Notes: a model not told the origin generated them from the letters alone. Numbered from the stretch's first letter, positions 9,013-19,020 are shown. The stretch: 64,000 bases of DNA from Acidobacteriota bacterium (GCA_021781455.1 JAJXWV010000083.1:1-64000); one strand, 5' to 3'. Translations and numbers: made by a program.

Positions 9013-9226
9013 ACGGCGGACCGCGGGCGGCAGACCGCGGACCGCAGACGGCAGACGACAGACGACAGACCACAGACCACAGACCACAGACCACAGCCGA
9101 CAGACCACAGACCACAGACGACAGACCACGGACGCAGATCGCACACCATGACCTCGTCTGCCGTCTGCCGTCTGCCGTCTGCGGTCTGCGGTCTGCGGTC
9201 TGCGGTCTGTCGTCTGCGGTCTGTGG
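9013..9226. repeat. Large palindromic heptamer array (CAGACCA / GTCTGCG)
   Basis: About 15 heptamers of CAGACCG/CAGACCA/CAGACGA type are followed, after a short centre containing ACCATGACCTCG, by about 10 heptamers of TCTGCGG/TCTGCCG type. The two halves are reverse complements. This is the longest array in the window and fills most of the 314-base gap between two divergent genes (8976-9289); nothing else is recognised there. Confidence 0.9.
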
Positions 9227-9289
9227 TGCATCAGTCCTGGCTGACGAATTGCTTCAAAGGACTCGCAAGCATAAGAATCAAGGCCGGCC

Positions 9290-10552
9290 ATGTACGGATC
9301 ACTGGCGCGACGCGCGGTACTGACGATGATTCTGGCGGGCGGGATGGGGGAACGGCTGTACCCGCTGACCCGCGATCGAGCCAAGCCTGCCGTTCCGTTC
9401 GGCGGCCGCTACCGGATCATCGACTTCGTCATCAACAACTTCGTCAATTCCGGTTTCTTCAAGATCAAGATCCTGACGCAGTTCAAGTCGAACTCCCTGA
9501 TCGAGCACATCACCAGGACGTGGAGGCTGGTGCCGGAGATCGGCCAGTACGTCGATGTGGTGCCGGCGCAGATGCGCAAGGGCCCGTTCTGGTTCCGCGG
9601 CACGGCCGACGCCGTGTTCCAGAATCTCGAGCTGATCTTCGACGAGGAGCCGGAGTACGTCTGCGTGTTCGGCGGCGATCACATCTACAAGATGGACGTG
9701 CAGCAGATGCTGCAGGAACACCTGGCCAACGACGCCGACCTGACCCTGGCCACGATCCCGGTGCCGGTGAGCGAGGCCCATCACTTCGGGATCGTGGAAG
9801 TGGACGCTGACTGGCGCGTGGTGGGCTTCGTGGAGAAGCCGAAGAGCGGCGCGAAGACCATTCCCGGACAGCCGGACATGGTTCTGGCCTCGATGGGCAA
9901 CTACATCTTCAAGGCCAGCGTGATGATCGACGTGCTGCAGCGCAACGCCCTGCGCGATTCGGCCCACGACTTCGGCAAGGAAATCATCCCGGACATGTAC
10001 CCGCGGATGAACGTCCGCGCGTACGACTTTGCCAGGAACTTCGTCCCCGGGGAGGCGGAGAACAACCGCGGATACTGGCGCGACGTGGGGACGATCGACT
10101 CATACTTCGCGGCCTGCCTCGACCTGGTATCGGTCACGCCGGCCTTCAACCTCTACAACCCGCAGTGGCCGCTGGTGTCGGCGCCGATGAACCTGCCGCC
10201 GGCGAAGTTCGTCTTCGCAGACTCGAAGTCCCAGCGCATCGGGATCGCCACCGACTCGCTCGTCTCCGACGGCGTGATCATCTCCGGCGGCACGATCAAC
10301 CGCTGTGTGCTGCATCCGCGCGTGCGCATCCACTCCTATTCGGACATCGACGAATCGATCCTCATGGACGGCGTCGACATCGGCCGGCACTCGAAGATCC
10401 GTCGCACCATCATCGACAAGGGCGTGAAGATCCCGCCCGGCACGAACATCGGTTACGACCTGGAGCTCGACCGGCAGCGCTTTACCGTGACGGACTCCGG
10501 AATCGTGGTCGTTCCCAAGGGTGCGGTGATCGAGGAACGAGTGCTCGCATAG
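9290..10552 (+). CDS. glgC: Glucose-1-phosphate adenylyltransferase
   Basis: The enzyme makes ADP-glucose from ATP and glucose-1-phosphate, the committed step of bacterial glycogen synthesis. The 420-residue length is normal. The nucleotide-binding signature GGMGERLYPLT is at about 17-27, followed by KPAVPFGGRYRIIDF; FGGDHIYKMD and VEKP are present further on. The C-terminal part is a left-handed beta-helix allosteric domain. No other glg gene is in the window. Confidence 0.95.
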   Translation: MYGSLARRAVLTMILAGGMGERLYPLTRDRAKPAVPFGGRYRIIDFVINNFVNSGFFKIKILTQFKSNSLIEHITRTWRLVPEIGQYVDVVPAQMRKGPFWFRGTADAVFQNLELIFDEEPEYVCVFGGDHIYKMDVQQMLQEHLANDADLTLATIPVPVSEAHHFGIVEVDADWRVVGFVEKPKSGAKTIPGQPDMVLASMGNYIFKASVMIDVLQRNALRDSAHDFGKEIIPDMYPRMNVRAYDFARNFVPGEAENNRGYWRDVGTIDSYFAACLDLVSVTPAFNLYNPQWPLVSAPMNLPPAKFVFADSKSQRIGIATDSLVSDGVIISGGTINRCVLHPRVRIHSYSDIDESILMDGVDIGRHSKIRRTIIDKGVKIPPGTNIGYDLELDRQRFTVTDSGIVVVPKGAVIEERVLA

Positions 10553-10562
10553 CCAAGGCTCC

Positions 10563-10647
10563 TGTAGGGACGCGCTGCAGCGCGTCCGCAGCTCTCGTGT
10601 GAGCCAGAAGAACGAAAGTTGCGGACGCGCTGCTGCGCGTCCCTACA
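10563..10647. repeat. Dispersed inverted repeat family C, copy 1
   Basis: The arms TGTAGGGACGCGCTGCAGCG and CGCTGCTGCGCGTCCCTACA are nearly perfect reverse complements (28 bases each) around a centre of about 29 bases. A second copy is at 29.26-29.35 kb. It lies between co-directional glgC and rph. Confidence 0.9.
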
Positions 10648-10651
10648 CCTC

Positions 10652-10680
10652 TTGAACTTTTCAATTTTCAATTTTCAATT
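10652..10680. repeat. Short heptamer array (TTTTCAA)
   Basis: Three copies of TTTTCAA in tandem. The same unit, with its inverse, occurs after the carD terminator at 26.3 kb. Confidence 0.7.
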
Positions 10681-10701
10681 CGCGTTATCCTCCACGACCT
10701 C

Positions 10702-11496
10702 ATGAGCAGCACGACAACGACAAAAGCCCGTCCCGACGGCCGCGCCCCGCACGAGCTGCGGCCGGTCGTCATCACTCCGAATTTCGTAAAGCACGCCGAA
10801 GGCGCCGCTTTGATCGAAGTTGGCGACACCCGCGTGATCTGCACGGCCTCGGTTCAGGAGAAAGTGCCGCCGTTCCTCTATCGCACCGGACGCGGCTGGG
10901 TCACCGCCGAGTACGGGATGCTTCCCCGCGCTACCACCGACCGCACCGAACGCGAGGCGGCGAAGGGCAAGCAGGGCGGCCGGACCATGGAGATCCAGCG
11001 GCTGATCGGCCGTTCGCTCCGCGCCGCAGTGAACCCGGAAATGCTCGGCGAGCGCACCATCTGGATCGACTGCGACGTCATCCAGGCAGACGGTGGAACG
11101 CGCACGGCCTCGATCACCGGAGCGTACGTCGCTCTGGTGCTGGCACTGTCGCGCATGTACGTCGACGGAGCGCTGGTGAGCTGGCCGGTGGTCGACGCCA
11201 TCGCCGCCGTCTCGGTCGGCATGATGGGCGGCGTGCCGGTTCTCGATCTCAATTACGAAGAGGACTCGAAGGCCGGCGTGGACATGAACATCGTGGCCAC
11301 GGAGAAGGGTCGCTTCATCGAGATCCAGGGGACCGCCGAGGGCGCCACATTCGGCGACGAGGACATGCAGGCGATGCTGGTGCTGGCGAAGAGCGGGATC
11401 GCTCAGCTGATCGGCAAGCAGCGCGAGATTCTGGCGGCGTCGCTGGCTCGCGTCGACAGCATCGCCCGCGAGCGGCTCAACAAACGATTTCGCTGA
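10702..11496 (+). CDS. rph: Ribonuclease PH
   Basis: A phosphorolytic 3'-5' exoribonuclease that trims tRNA 3' ends and takes part in rRNA decay. At 264 residues it is slightly longer than the usual 240-ish because of a Thr-rich N-terminal tail before [13 protein letters not shown]. Family motifs include [12 protein letters not shown], the [14 protein letters not shown] and RTERE blocks, and a phosphate-binding [15 protein letters not shown]. No ribosome binding site is obvious before the ATG. Confidence 0.95.
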   Translation: MSSTTTTKARPDGRAPHELRPVVITPNFVKHAEGAALIEVGDTRVICTASVQEKVPPFLYRTGRGWVTAEYGMLPRATTDRTEREAAKGKQGGRTMEIQRLIGRSLRAAVNPEMLGERTIWIDCDVIQADGGTRTASITGAYVALVLALSRMYVDGALVSWPVVDAIAAVSVGMMGGVPVLDLNYEEDSKAGVDMNIVATEKGRFIEIQGTAEGATFGDEDMQAMLVLAKSGIAQLIGKQREILAASLARVDSIARERLNKRFR

Positions 11497-11615
11497 GGTG
11501 AACCGCTCGGCGGTGCGACTGGATCACCGGCGTCGTGGTGCAGGTTCGCTGCACAGCGTGACCCTGCAACTCAGCACCGGACACGCGAGCTGCCCGCCTA
11601 TACTCTCCTTCGAGC

Positions 11616-12944
11616 ATGTCTCGCCTCCGCTCCTTTCTCGATACTCACTCATGGGCGGCCCCTCTGGCCGTGGTGGTTGCAGCGGCAGTCCTGCACGCGC
11701 ACTTCTTCCTCGAAGCGCCCGGAGCTCGCTTTCGCTGGGATAGTTACGAGTACCTCGCCTCGGCCAGGAACCTGGCCGCCGGAAACGGTTTTCGCGACTT
11801 GCATGGAGCGGTCGAGGCGCGTCGAACGCCCGGATACCCCCTGGTCGTGGCTGCGTTTCTGAAGGCCGGCCTCGGCATCACTGCGCTCGTATTCGCACAG
11901 CATGTCGCGGCCGTGTTGCTGGCGCTTCTCGTCTACGCCCTGACGCTGAGACTGGCCGGCGATCGGCTGAGCGCGCTTGCGGCGGGCCTCTTCGTCGGCA
12001 TCGATGCGGGACAGGTCTACATGGCGAACCACGTCATGACCGAGACGGCCATGTCGGTTCTGCTGATCGCTCTGATCGCCGCGCTCGCCCGCTTCGCACA
12101 TCGGCAGTCGATGGCGCCCCTCATCGTTGGCGGGCTGCTGCTCGCGGTGTCGGTGATGGTTCGACCAGCGGCGATCTATTTGTGGATTCCGCTGGCCGTC
12201 TGGGTCCTGTTGATCGCCGATCGTAAACGGGTGCTCGCAGCGTCCGTGTTCGCCCTCTGTGCAGTCTCCCTGCCGGCGCTATGGATGTGGCGCAACTACG
12301 AGCGTGCCGGCGTGCCGGCGGTTTCGGCGATCGTGGGCGAGGACCTCTATTACTGGCGCGCGGCCGGGGCCGTGGCGATGCAGCGGACCGGCTTCGAGTT
12401 CCATCCGCTTCCGTTCAACGGCGAAGAGGAATTCCGGCGGCAGTTCTTCCACATCCAGCAGCACGACTTCGTCCGCAATGCGCAAGCCTTTCATGCGAGA
12501 GTGCTCGGCTCACGCGCGCCGGTCGCGACGCAGGCCGAGCTGTCGGAGCTCGACGGGCGAATCGCGAGAAAGATCCTGCTGTCGCACATGCAGGGCGCGA
12601 TTCTGATGTCGATCAACGGTGCGCTGCATCTGATCTTCGACGCGATGTGGGAGTACCCGAACGCCTTATACGGCGGCCTGACCCGCAACGCTCTCGACGT
12701 GTTGTTCTTCGTCAACTCGGTCGCGGCGTTCTTCCTCATGGCGGTGGGATTCCGGCGATTGCTGCGCGTCGACGCCGCGGTCGCGTCGCTGATCGCCGTC
12801 ACGCTCATCTATTTCGTCGTCGTCCTCTCGGGACCTGAGCACGAGCAGTGGCGTTATCGGGTGCCGTTGATTCCCGTCGCCGCGATTCTGGTCGGCTGCA
12901 GCTTTCTTCGGGTTTCCTCATCCACCCAAGCTCACACGACGTGA
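11616..12944 (+). CDS. GT-C fold membrane glycosyltransferase-like (ArnT/PMT-like)
   Basis: A 442-residue protein with about ten transmembrane helices. After the first helix is a periplasmic-type loop with WDSYEY and RRTPGYP, resembling the acidic-residue catalytic loop of PMT/ArnT (GT39/GT83) enzymes that use polyprenyl-phosphate sugars. The acceptor and donor are unknown. The ATG is 11 bases beyond a TATACT box, giving a very short leader. It opens a group of membrane glycan-type genes. Confidence 0.6.
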   Translation: MSRLRSFLDTHSWAAPLAVVVAAAVLHAHFFLEAPGARFRWDSYEYLASARNLAAGNGFRDLHGAVEARRTPGYPLVVAAFLKAGLGITALVFAQHVAAVLLALLVYALTLRLAGDRLSALAAGLFVGIDAGQVYMANHVMTETAMSVLLIALIAALARFAHRQSMAPLIVGGLLLAVSVMVRPAAIYLWIPLAVWVLLIADRKRVLAASVFALCAVSLPALWMWRNYERAGVPAVSAIVGEDLYYWRAAGAVAMQRTGFEFHPLPFNGEEEFRRQFFHIQQHDFVRNAQAFHARVLGSRAPVATQAELSELDGRIARKILLSHMQGAILMSINGALHLIFDAMWEYPNALYGGLTRNALDVLFFVNSVAAFFLMAVGFRRLLRVDAAVASLIAVTLIYFVVVLSGPEHEQWRYRVPLIPVAAILVGCSFLRVSSSTQAHTT

Positions 12945-12950
12945 TGGTTT

Positions 12951-13036
12951 TTTCACCGCGGAGACACGGAGACGGGAGGCGCAGAGATCATGGAGAGCAT
13001 CGGTGACTCCTCGGCGTTCTCCCTGCCTCTGTGGTA
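12951..13036. repeat. Imperfect palindrome (CACCGCGGAGACACGGAG ... CTCTGTGGT)
   Basis: The left side TTCACCGCGGAGACACGGAG is partly complementary to the right side TTCTCCCTGCCTCTGTGGT. It supplies an in-frame GTG that is probably not the start of the following gene. Confidence 0.5.
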
Positions 13037-13054
13037 AAGCTGATTTCGAACGCA

Positions 13055-14551
13055 ATGCAGCTGTCCAGGGCGGACCGACAGATTTCCGACTGGCTTCTGA
13101 TCCTCACGTTCGTCACCTGCGCATATTTCTACGCGGGGGCGGGATGGAATCAGAACGCGCAGTTCGACCTGGCGCGGGCGATCGTCGAGGGCCACACCAT
13201 GGCGATCGACCGGATCATCGCGAACACCGGCGACATCTCGCGCCATTTGGGGCACGTCTACGCCAACAAGGCGCCCGGCCTCTCGCTCCTCGGCGCGGTC
13301 CCGTATGCGTTGCTCCATGCTGTGGAGCGCGGCCGGTTCGATCCGTCCGACGCGATGATGCTCGCGATCAACTGCTATCTCTGCACGCTCGCGACGGTGG
13401 GCCTGCTCGCGTCGTTCGTTCCGTACGTTCTCTATCGGGAGCTCCGCCGGCAAGGCCTGGAGGCGCGATGGGCAGTGGTCGTCAGCCTCGCCACGGCACT
13501 GGGGACGCTGCTCCTGCCGTACGCGACGATGTTCGTCGCGCAGGTGCCGAGCGCCGCGCTGATGTTCCTCGCGTTCGTCGCGGCAAAGCGTGACGACACG
13601 CGCTGGCGTCTTCTGGCCGGGATCGCCGCAGGCATGGCGGGCATGACGAATTACCTGTGCGTGCCTGCGGCGGTGATCATCGCAATTCTCGGCAGCGTCA
13701 GGTCGCGCTGGCGGCTCGGGGCGTTTCTCGAGATCGCGGCCGGCGGCGCGCCGTTCGCGATCGCGCTCGCCATCTACCAGAAGACCTGCTGTGGCGGGTT
13801 CTTCACGACGCCCATCTCGACGATGGATCCGCGCTTCGTCACCAAGGGGGCGTTTCTGGGGATCTTTCGGATGCCGACGCTCGACGCGCTCTACGGCATC
13901 ACGCTCTCGCCGTATCGCGGGTTGTTTTTCTTCGCGCCGGTTCTAGTCATGGCGATCGGAGGGATGCTCGTCTGGTGGCGCAGCGGCGAGAGTCGCGCGG
14001 ATCTCGTCGCGATTCTCGCGATCTCCGCGCTCTTCTTCGTCGCCAACGCGGCCTTCAACAACTGGGAGGGAGGCTTCGGCGTCGGTGCCCGCTATCTCGT
14101 GCCGCTCATTCCGCTGTGGGGGCTGGCGATGGGCCGCTGCCGAGGATGGCAGAAGCCGCTCCTCGTCGCCCTGGCAGCGCTCTCGTTTGCCATCAACCTG
14201 ACCGCGACGGCCGTCGATCCTCAGCCGTCCGGAACGATTCCACGGCCGCTGACGCAATATCTGGTGCCACTGCTGGTCCGCGGGCATTTCCCGGCGGACG
14301 TCCCCATCACGCCGCCATGGAGCGCTGCCACGTTCACGGGCCACACCTCGGTCAACCGCTTCACCCACGACGAGCCGGTGGTGTTCTTCCGCCATCCGCC
14401 CGGCAGTCTGCCCGCCGAATGGGCCAGCTTCAACCTCGGCGAGCCGTTCTTCGGGGCGGGCGACGCCCGCTCGCTCATTCCGATCGCCGCAATCCTGGCA
14501 ATCGGCGTCGCAGCGATTCTGACGACAGCGCGACGAGCAGAACGAGGGTGA
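13055..14551 (+). CDS. Polytopic membrane protein, glycosyltransferase-like
   Basis: About 498 residues with 10-12 hydrophobic segments. An early loop holds WNQNAQFDLARAI and YANKAPGLSL, the acidic and basic positions expected of GT-C family enzymes; this is a weak, family-level inference. ATG at 13055 (MQLSRADRQ) is preferred over a GTG at 13031, which lies in repeat sequence. Its last 25 codons overlap, in antisense, the end of the YfhO-like gene on the other strand. Confidence 0.6.
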   Translation: MQLSRADRQISDWLLILTFVTCAYFYAGAGWNQNAQFDLARAIVEGHTMAIDRIIANTGDISRHLGHVYANKAPGLSLLGAVPYALLHAVERGRFDPSDAMMLAINCYLCTLATVGLLASFVPYVLYRELRRQGLEARWAVVVSLATALGTLLLPYATMFVAQVPSAALMFLAFVAAKRDDTRWRLLAGIAAGMAGMTNYLCVPAAVIIAILGSVRSRWRLGAFLEIAAGGAPFAIALAIYQKTCCGGFFTTPISTMDPRFVTKGAFLGIFRMPTLDALYGITLSPYRGLFFFAPVLVMAIGGMLVWWRSGESRADLVAILAISALFFVANAAFNNWEGGFGVGARYLVPLIPLWGLAMGRCRGWQKPLLVALAALSFAINLTATAVDPQPSGTIPRPLTQYLVPLLVRGHFPADVPITPPWSAATFTGHTSVNRFTHDEPVVFFRHPPGSLPAEWASFNLGEPFFGAGDARSLIPIAAILAIGVAAILTTARRAERG

Positions 14552-16892
14552 TCAACGAGACTGCGGCGGCGACGTCGAAGACGGTCGAGTCGAAGTGCAC
14601 CCGCACGTCCGTCGTTCCCGCCCTGACCACGAACCCGACAAAGGCGCCGTTGACCTCCAGGGTCTGGAGGCGCCGGCCGTTTCCTTCGACCTTCCAGCCC
14701 GGCCACCATGGAATGCTGCTGACCACGAGCGTGTAGCGCGGAGCGTCGACCCGCATCCGGTAATCGGTCTCGGCCGAGCTGTTGATGCGCAGGTTCGCTT
14801 CGGGTGACCCGGCCGGCCGCGGCGCCAGAAGGTCGGTGCGCTCGCGATCGTTTTCGACTGGCAGCCTTCTCAGGATTCCGACATGCGACCAGTCCGTCTG
14901 CTGCATCAGACGACGCACGAACTGCTCTCCCTTGAACTCGAGAACGACGTTGGGAACGGTGAAGAAACGCGGAAGGACGTCGTGGTTCTCGAAGATGCGG
15001 CCGTCGTGGCCATCGTAGACGAGATGGAAGCGCTGCTGGTCAGCCAGCTCGGCGCGCTGGCCGACGATCACATAGCGCACGTTGAGAAAATCGAGCATCC
15101 GCGTGTCGACGTTGTTCCACATGGCAAAGTAGTTGTCGACAGAGTAGCCGGACAAAACGCGAAGCATTCCGAGGTAGCGGCCGTTGGCCATCGGATCGTG
15201 GGCGCGAATGTCATCGAGGCCGAATATCGAAGCCGTGTTCGGAAACAGCATCGCCCCCGTTCCGACGATCCGGAAAGAAGCAGGCGGCGCGGCGTCGCGG
15301 AGCTTCTCGAGCTCGGCGATCATTGGTGTGCGCGGATACATCAGGCGATTCGGCAGCACGGGATTCCAGGAAATGCCGATGGCCCAGAGCTCGCCGAGGA
15401 TCGCCACGAGCAGGATCAACAGCGCCGGCGAGCGCCAACGCGGTGCCGTCAATGTCATCAGGGCGGCCAGCCCGATCACGGCGATGCTGGGAAGGATGCC
15501 GAGAAGAGCACCGTCGCGCTGCCATTCTGCCGGGAAGTGGAGCAGTGTCATCAGGCCCAGGAGGACGAGCGCCACGCCCAGTAATCCGAAGAGCGCAGGT
15601 CGCGTGCGGCGGCGCTCCAGCAGGTCGATCATGGCCGCCGACTGAATGGCCACGAGAAAACAGAGCATGAGCCGCATGCGCGCGTTCGCGGCGATCGAGA
15701 GCACGGCGTGGAAAGCCGAACCGATGATCGGCCAGCCCAGAATGATGCCGAGAATGATCGGTGTGGCGACCACGAAGAAGAGCTCGCGTGTCCGGAAGCG
15801 CCGCTCCGCGATCGCATTCAGGAGCAGCGCCAGCCATCCGGCGACGCCGAGAATTCCTGCAAAACCAGTGATGGACTCGGCCCACTCCGGACCCCAGGGA
15901 TACTCGAATGGCACGTCGCCGTAGAAATGCGGTTCGAGCAGGATCACCGTCGATTGAAAGTCGGAGAAGGGATGAGGATCAGGCGGATAGAGTTTGACCT
16001 GCTGAAACCGCAGCGACTTGGTCAACCCTTCAGCGAGAGGCGCAAGAAAGGGAGAGGCCAGCAGCGCCGCTACTGCCAGAGTGCCGCCAAGTGCCAGCAG
16101 AAAGCGCAGTGCATCCCGCGCGAGGGCGAACGGCCGCTCGACGAGCACGAGCCACACGACCGCCATCAGTGCCAGCACGAAAATATGCGCCGCGGTCTCG
16201 GGATGTCCGCTGAACAGCAGAGTGGCCCACGCCGCGGCGGCGAACAGGAATCGGGCGTAGGTAATGCGCTCGGCAAGCAGATCGAGCGCAAGCATGATCA
16301 CCGGCACGAACGCGGCCGCGCTGCCCAGCGGAAAATGAAGCCAGACGATCAGAAAACTGCAAAAACCGAACGACACCGCGCCGACGATGCTGGCCAGTTC
16401 CGAATACTTGCGTCGTCGGCACAGCAGGTACATGAAGGTCAGAGCGATGAGGATCTTCATCGCCGCTTCCGCCGTGAAGCTGTTTCCGAGCGAGAGCGGC
16501 AGCGCGATCAGTCGCAGGGGAAACAGCGCGGCGCTCTGACCGTTGGCCAGCAACGGATAGCCCGCGGCAGCCGTCGGATTCCAGAGGGGGACGTGAAACG
16601 TGCGCCACGCTTCGCGCACCTGATGCGCAAAGGGCACGATCTGCAGCGGAACGTCGTTGAGCTGACCGTTCCAGGAGTGCTGATGCCGGACGAGGTACGA
16701 CCACGGCGGAAGGCTCTGCAGGTAATCGACGGGAATGTCGACGTACGCCTGGGTCATGGGCCGGAACAGGAAGATCAGGACCAGCGCGTAGAAGAGGGCG
16801 GCCACGCGCCACGGCAGTGCCACGCCGGCACGGCGGGCCAGCCACACGGCGATCGCGTAGACCGCGAGAACGTAAAGCCACGTTGGATTCAT
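14475..16892 (-). CDS. YfhO-like large membrane protein
   Basis: An 805-residue protein with about twelve N-terminal to central transmembrane segments, a large soluble C-terminal region (about residues 560-770) and one more C-terminal helix. The layout and the early PVDYLQSLPP / PLWNPTAAAGYPL loop fit the YfhO family, which is linked to glycosylation of lipoteichoic acid or other envelope polymers. ATG at 16892 is chosen; a TTG at 16940, just past the radical SAM stop, would add 16 residues. It follows the radical SAM gene closely and is probably co-transcribed with it. The 3' end overlaps the convergent gene by 77 bases. Confidence 0.65.
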   Translation of the reverse strand: MNPTWLYVLAVYAIAVWLARRAGVALPWRVAALFYALVLIFLFRPMTQAYVDIPVDYLQSLPPWSYLVRHQHSWNGQLNDVPLQIVPFAHQVREAWRTFHVPLWNPTAAAGYPLLANGQSAALFPLRLIALPLSLGNSFTAEAAMKILIALTFMYLLCRRRKYSELASIVGAVSFGFCSFLIVWLHFPLGSAAAFVPVIMLALDLLAERITYARFLFAAAAWATLLFSGHPETAAHIFVLALMAVVWLVLVERPFALARDALRFLLALGGTLAVAALLASPFLAPLAEGLTKSLRFQQVKLYPPDPHPFSDFQSTVILLEPHFYGDVPFEYPWGPEWAESITGFAGILGVAGWLALLLNAIAERRFRTRELFFVVATPIILGIILGWPIIGSAFHAVLSIAANARMRLMLCFLVAIQSAAMIDLLERRRTRPALFGLLGVALVLLGLMTLLHFPAEWQRDGALLGILPSIAVIGLAALMTLTAPRWRSPALLILLVAILGELWAIGISWNPVLPNRLMYPRTPMIAELEKLRDAAPPASFRIVGTGAMLFPNTASIFGLDDIRAHDPMANGRYLGMLRVLSGYSVDNYFAMWNNVDTRMLDFLNVRYVIVGQRAELADQQRFHLVYDGHDGRIFENHDVLPRFFTVPNVVLEFKGEQFVRRLMQQTDWSHVGILRRLPVENDRERTDLLAPRPAGSPEANLRINSSAETDYRMRVDAPRYTLVVSSIPWWPGWKVEGNGRRLQTLEVNGAFVGFVVRAGTTDVRVHFDSTVFDVAAAVSLITLVLLVALSSESLRRRLPGLRRSE

Positions 16893-16946
16893 ACGAGCGA
16901 GAACGACGGTTCGAGAAGAGGCGCGGGCACCTCCACTCAAACGCGC

Positions 16947-18332
16947 CTACGCGGCATCTGTCAAGTTGACGTGCAGCCGTTTCTTCAAGGCGATGCGCAG
17001 CGGACGGGAGGCATTGCGCAGACGGTCGTACAGCCGGTACGCGCCCGATTTGCTGAGGATGTCGTACAGCAGCATGGCAGTGCGGCGGCGGAACTGCGCC
17101 GCGCTGCCGAACCAGCGCAGCTCCTTGCGGCGCGCTTCGTCGAGCGCCGCGCCCAGCTCCGCGTAAAACTCCTCGTCGCCGCGGAAGTACATGTTCTTGA
17201 GCCAGCAGGCAGCGTCCCGGACGCACGCCGGCTCGAGGACCTTGAACGACTTTCGCGAGTAGCTGACCTTGCCCTTGCGCAGGAGCACCTCGCGCATTTC
17301 GCAGCGCATCGTCTGGAAGACCTCGCCGCGCCACTGCTCGGACAGCGAGCGATCGTGGATGTTGCCGAGGGGCGGGACGTCGGGACTGAGCAGCAGGCAA
17401 CAGGGACGGATGTCGCCGTTGCCGGTAATCGCCGCGGTGTACCAGGCGAAGAAGCAGCCGCCGTTTGCGTCGCGGAACGAAGGAGCGGTCGGGTAGCTGT
17501 TGCTCGGGTGGCCGCCCGTGCGCATCCTGACCCGCGCGGCCATCTCGTTCCAGCCCTCGACGCTGAAGTCGATCTGGAGCAGCCCCCGCTCGCGATCGCG
17601 GCGGAGCACTTCTTCGAAATGAGGCTCGGCGAGGGCCGCGTCCTTCTTCGTCAGCAGCGATTCGCGATCGATCCGCTGCCGCGGGATCTCCTGGACGAGG
17701 TTGAAGGCGATGCGATCGGCGCCCAGCGAGCCGGCCAGGTCGTACATCTCCACCATACGGGTGAAGTTCCGGCGGTCGAGAAGGAACTGCACGACGATCG
17801 ACGGATGAATCGAAGGGCCGCGCTCTGCCACGAGCATGCGGATGTTGGCGAGGACTCTGTCGAACAGCGCGGGCTTGACCTGCAGCATGCGCGCGTAATC
17901 GGCGGCGTCGACGGCATCGAGCGAGAAGATGATCTCGCGGGCCCTGTTCTCGATGAGACAGCGCGCGATCTCCGGCGTCAGGGCGACGCCGTTGGTGGTG
18001 AGGTTGTCGACGACAACGCCGCGAGCGGCCAGGTGATCCAGCACCTCGCCGACTTCGCGATGAAAGAGCGGATCACCGCCGCCGGACATCCGCACCGATT
18101 TCAACCCGGTGGCAGCCAGCTCGTCGATGAGGTCCGTCGTGCGCTGCAGAGGCAGCTGTTCCCTGGTGCGCAGGTCCTGCTGGTTGCAGAAATAGCAGGC
18201 CACGTTGCAGCGGTCCGTCAGGTCCAGCTCGATGTGAGAGGGACCGGACGTGGGGGTGGTGGCGACGATGGCGCCGATGATCTCGCGCTTTCGTTCGCGC
18301 GCCACCTCTGCCCATCCGTGCGATCCGCGCAT
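16947..18332 (-). CDS. Radical SAM protein with SPASM-like C-terminus
   Basis: The 461-residue protein has the canonical 4Fe-4S radical SAM motif CNVACYFC (Cys 42, 46 and 49), the GGGDP motif around 105 and a second Cys-containing region (RPCCLLLSPD...PPLGNIHDRS) typical of SPASM auxiliary-cluster domains. Family members modify peptides or small molecules; the substrate is unknown. It is followed by the YfhO-like gene with a small gap, so a role in envelope glycan or lipid modification is possible but unproven. Confidence 0.8.
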   Translation of the reverse strand: MRGSHGWAEVARERKREIIGAIVATTPTSGPSHIELDLTDRCNVACYFCNQQDLRTREQLPLQRTTDLIDELAATGLKSVRMSGGGDPLFHREVGEVLDHLAARGVVVDNLTTNGVALTPEIARCLIENRAREIIFSLDAVDAADYARMLQVKPALFDRVLANIRMLVAERGPSIHPSIVVQFLLDRRNFTRMVEMYDLAGSLGADRIAFNLVQEIPRQRIDRESLLTKKDAALAEPHFEEVLRRDRERGLLQIDFSVEGWNEMAARVRMRTGGHPSNSYPTAPSFRDANGGCFFAWYTAAITGNGDIRPCCLLLSPDVPPLGNIHDRSLSEQWRGEVFQTMRCEMREVLLRKGKVSYSRKSFKVLEPACVRDAACWLKNMYFRGDEEFYAELGAALDEARRKELRWFGSAAQFRRRTAMLLYDILSKSGAYRLYDRLRNASRPLRIALKKRLHVNLTDAA

Positions 18333-18384
18333 GAGGAAACCTAACGGGGCGCCCGTAAAGCGGCATTCCTCGGCGCCGGCCGCA

Positions 18385-18924
18385 TCAGTGCGCCATGAGG
18401 ATCAGCGTGCGCGGGACGACCTGTGAAGTGGTGGCGTCGAAGTACGGGTTCTGCACCGTCACGCGCGGCCGATTCGCCTTGCCCGCGATCTCCGCAGCCT
18501 TGTAGGTTCCCACGGCGCGGGAGATGTCGGTATGCAGGTTCAGTTTCGGCAGCAGCGACTCGATGGCCTTGGTGTCCGTGGCGAGGTCGCCGGTGCGGTA
18601 GTAGGCGGATGGCTTGGCGGCGCTCAGGTCGTTCGTGGCGTCAGGAGCGACGCCCGGATAGCCGTACGCCCTGGCATAGAACGTCGCCACTTCGTCGACT
18701 GAGGCATCGGTGTCGTAGATCATCGTGGCCGGCGGCTGTTCACCCGGTCTGATGAACTTGTGCGCCTGCTTGGTCAGCTCGGTCAGCTGAGGAAGGTAGC
18801 GGGAACCGGGGTAGGTGACGAACTTGAATGCGTCTTCCCCGGCGGATTGTTCCTTGTGACAACCGGCGATCGCCATCGAGCCGACGACGGCGAGGATGAT
18901 CAGGAAACGTGATGGCCTGGACAT
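18385..18924 (-). CDS. Predicted lipoprotein of unknown function
   Basis: The 179-residue protein starts MSRPSRFLIILAVVGSMAIAGC: a basic n-region, hydrophobic core and a lipobox AIAGC at 17-21, so it is predicted to be lipidated at Cys21. The mature part has GSRYLPQL and a region around DASVDEVATFYAR that resembles small bacterial lipoproteins measuring no known activity. ATG at 18924 is supported by a GGAGG-type site about ten bases upstream; a longer frame runs into repeat family A and is rejected. No function is proposed. Confidence 0.75.
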   Translation of the reverse strand: MSRPSRFLIILAVVGSMAIAGCHKEQSAGEDAFKFVTYPGSRYLPQLTELTKQAHKFIRPGEQPPATMIYDTDASVDEVATFYARAYGYPGVAPDATNDLSAAKPSAYYRTGDLATDTKAIESLLPKLNLHTDISRAVGTYKAAEIAGKANRPRVTVQNPYFDATTSQVVPRTLILMAH

Positions 18925-19020
18925 GTCGTGAAGCGCCTCCGGTGCGGTGAATGCGGCCGCGAAAATACCATACGGGGATGCGGGGCCAAGCGTTGGGGGC
19001 GAGCCGTCCGCGGTCGCAAC

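Noticed and set aside
8976-9149. N-terminal extension of the DnaJ-type protein
   Set aside because: The extra 58 residues are Leu/Cys/Ser/Val-rich and encoded by the heptamer array; the J domain starts normally at 8975.
9013-9226. CRISPR-like array
   Set aside because: The repeat unit is 7 bp and abuts itself without spacers, and the second half is the reverse complement. No cas genes are in the window.
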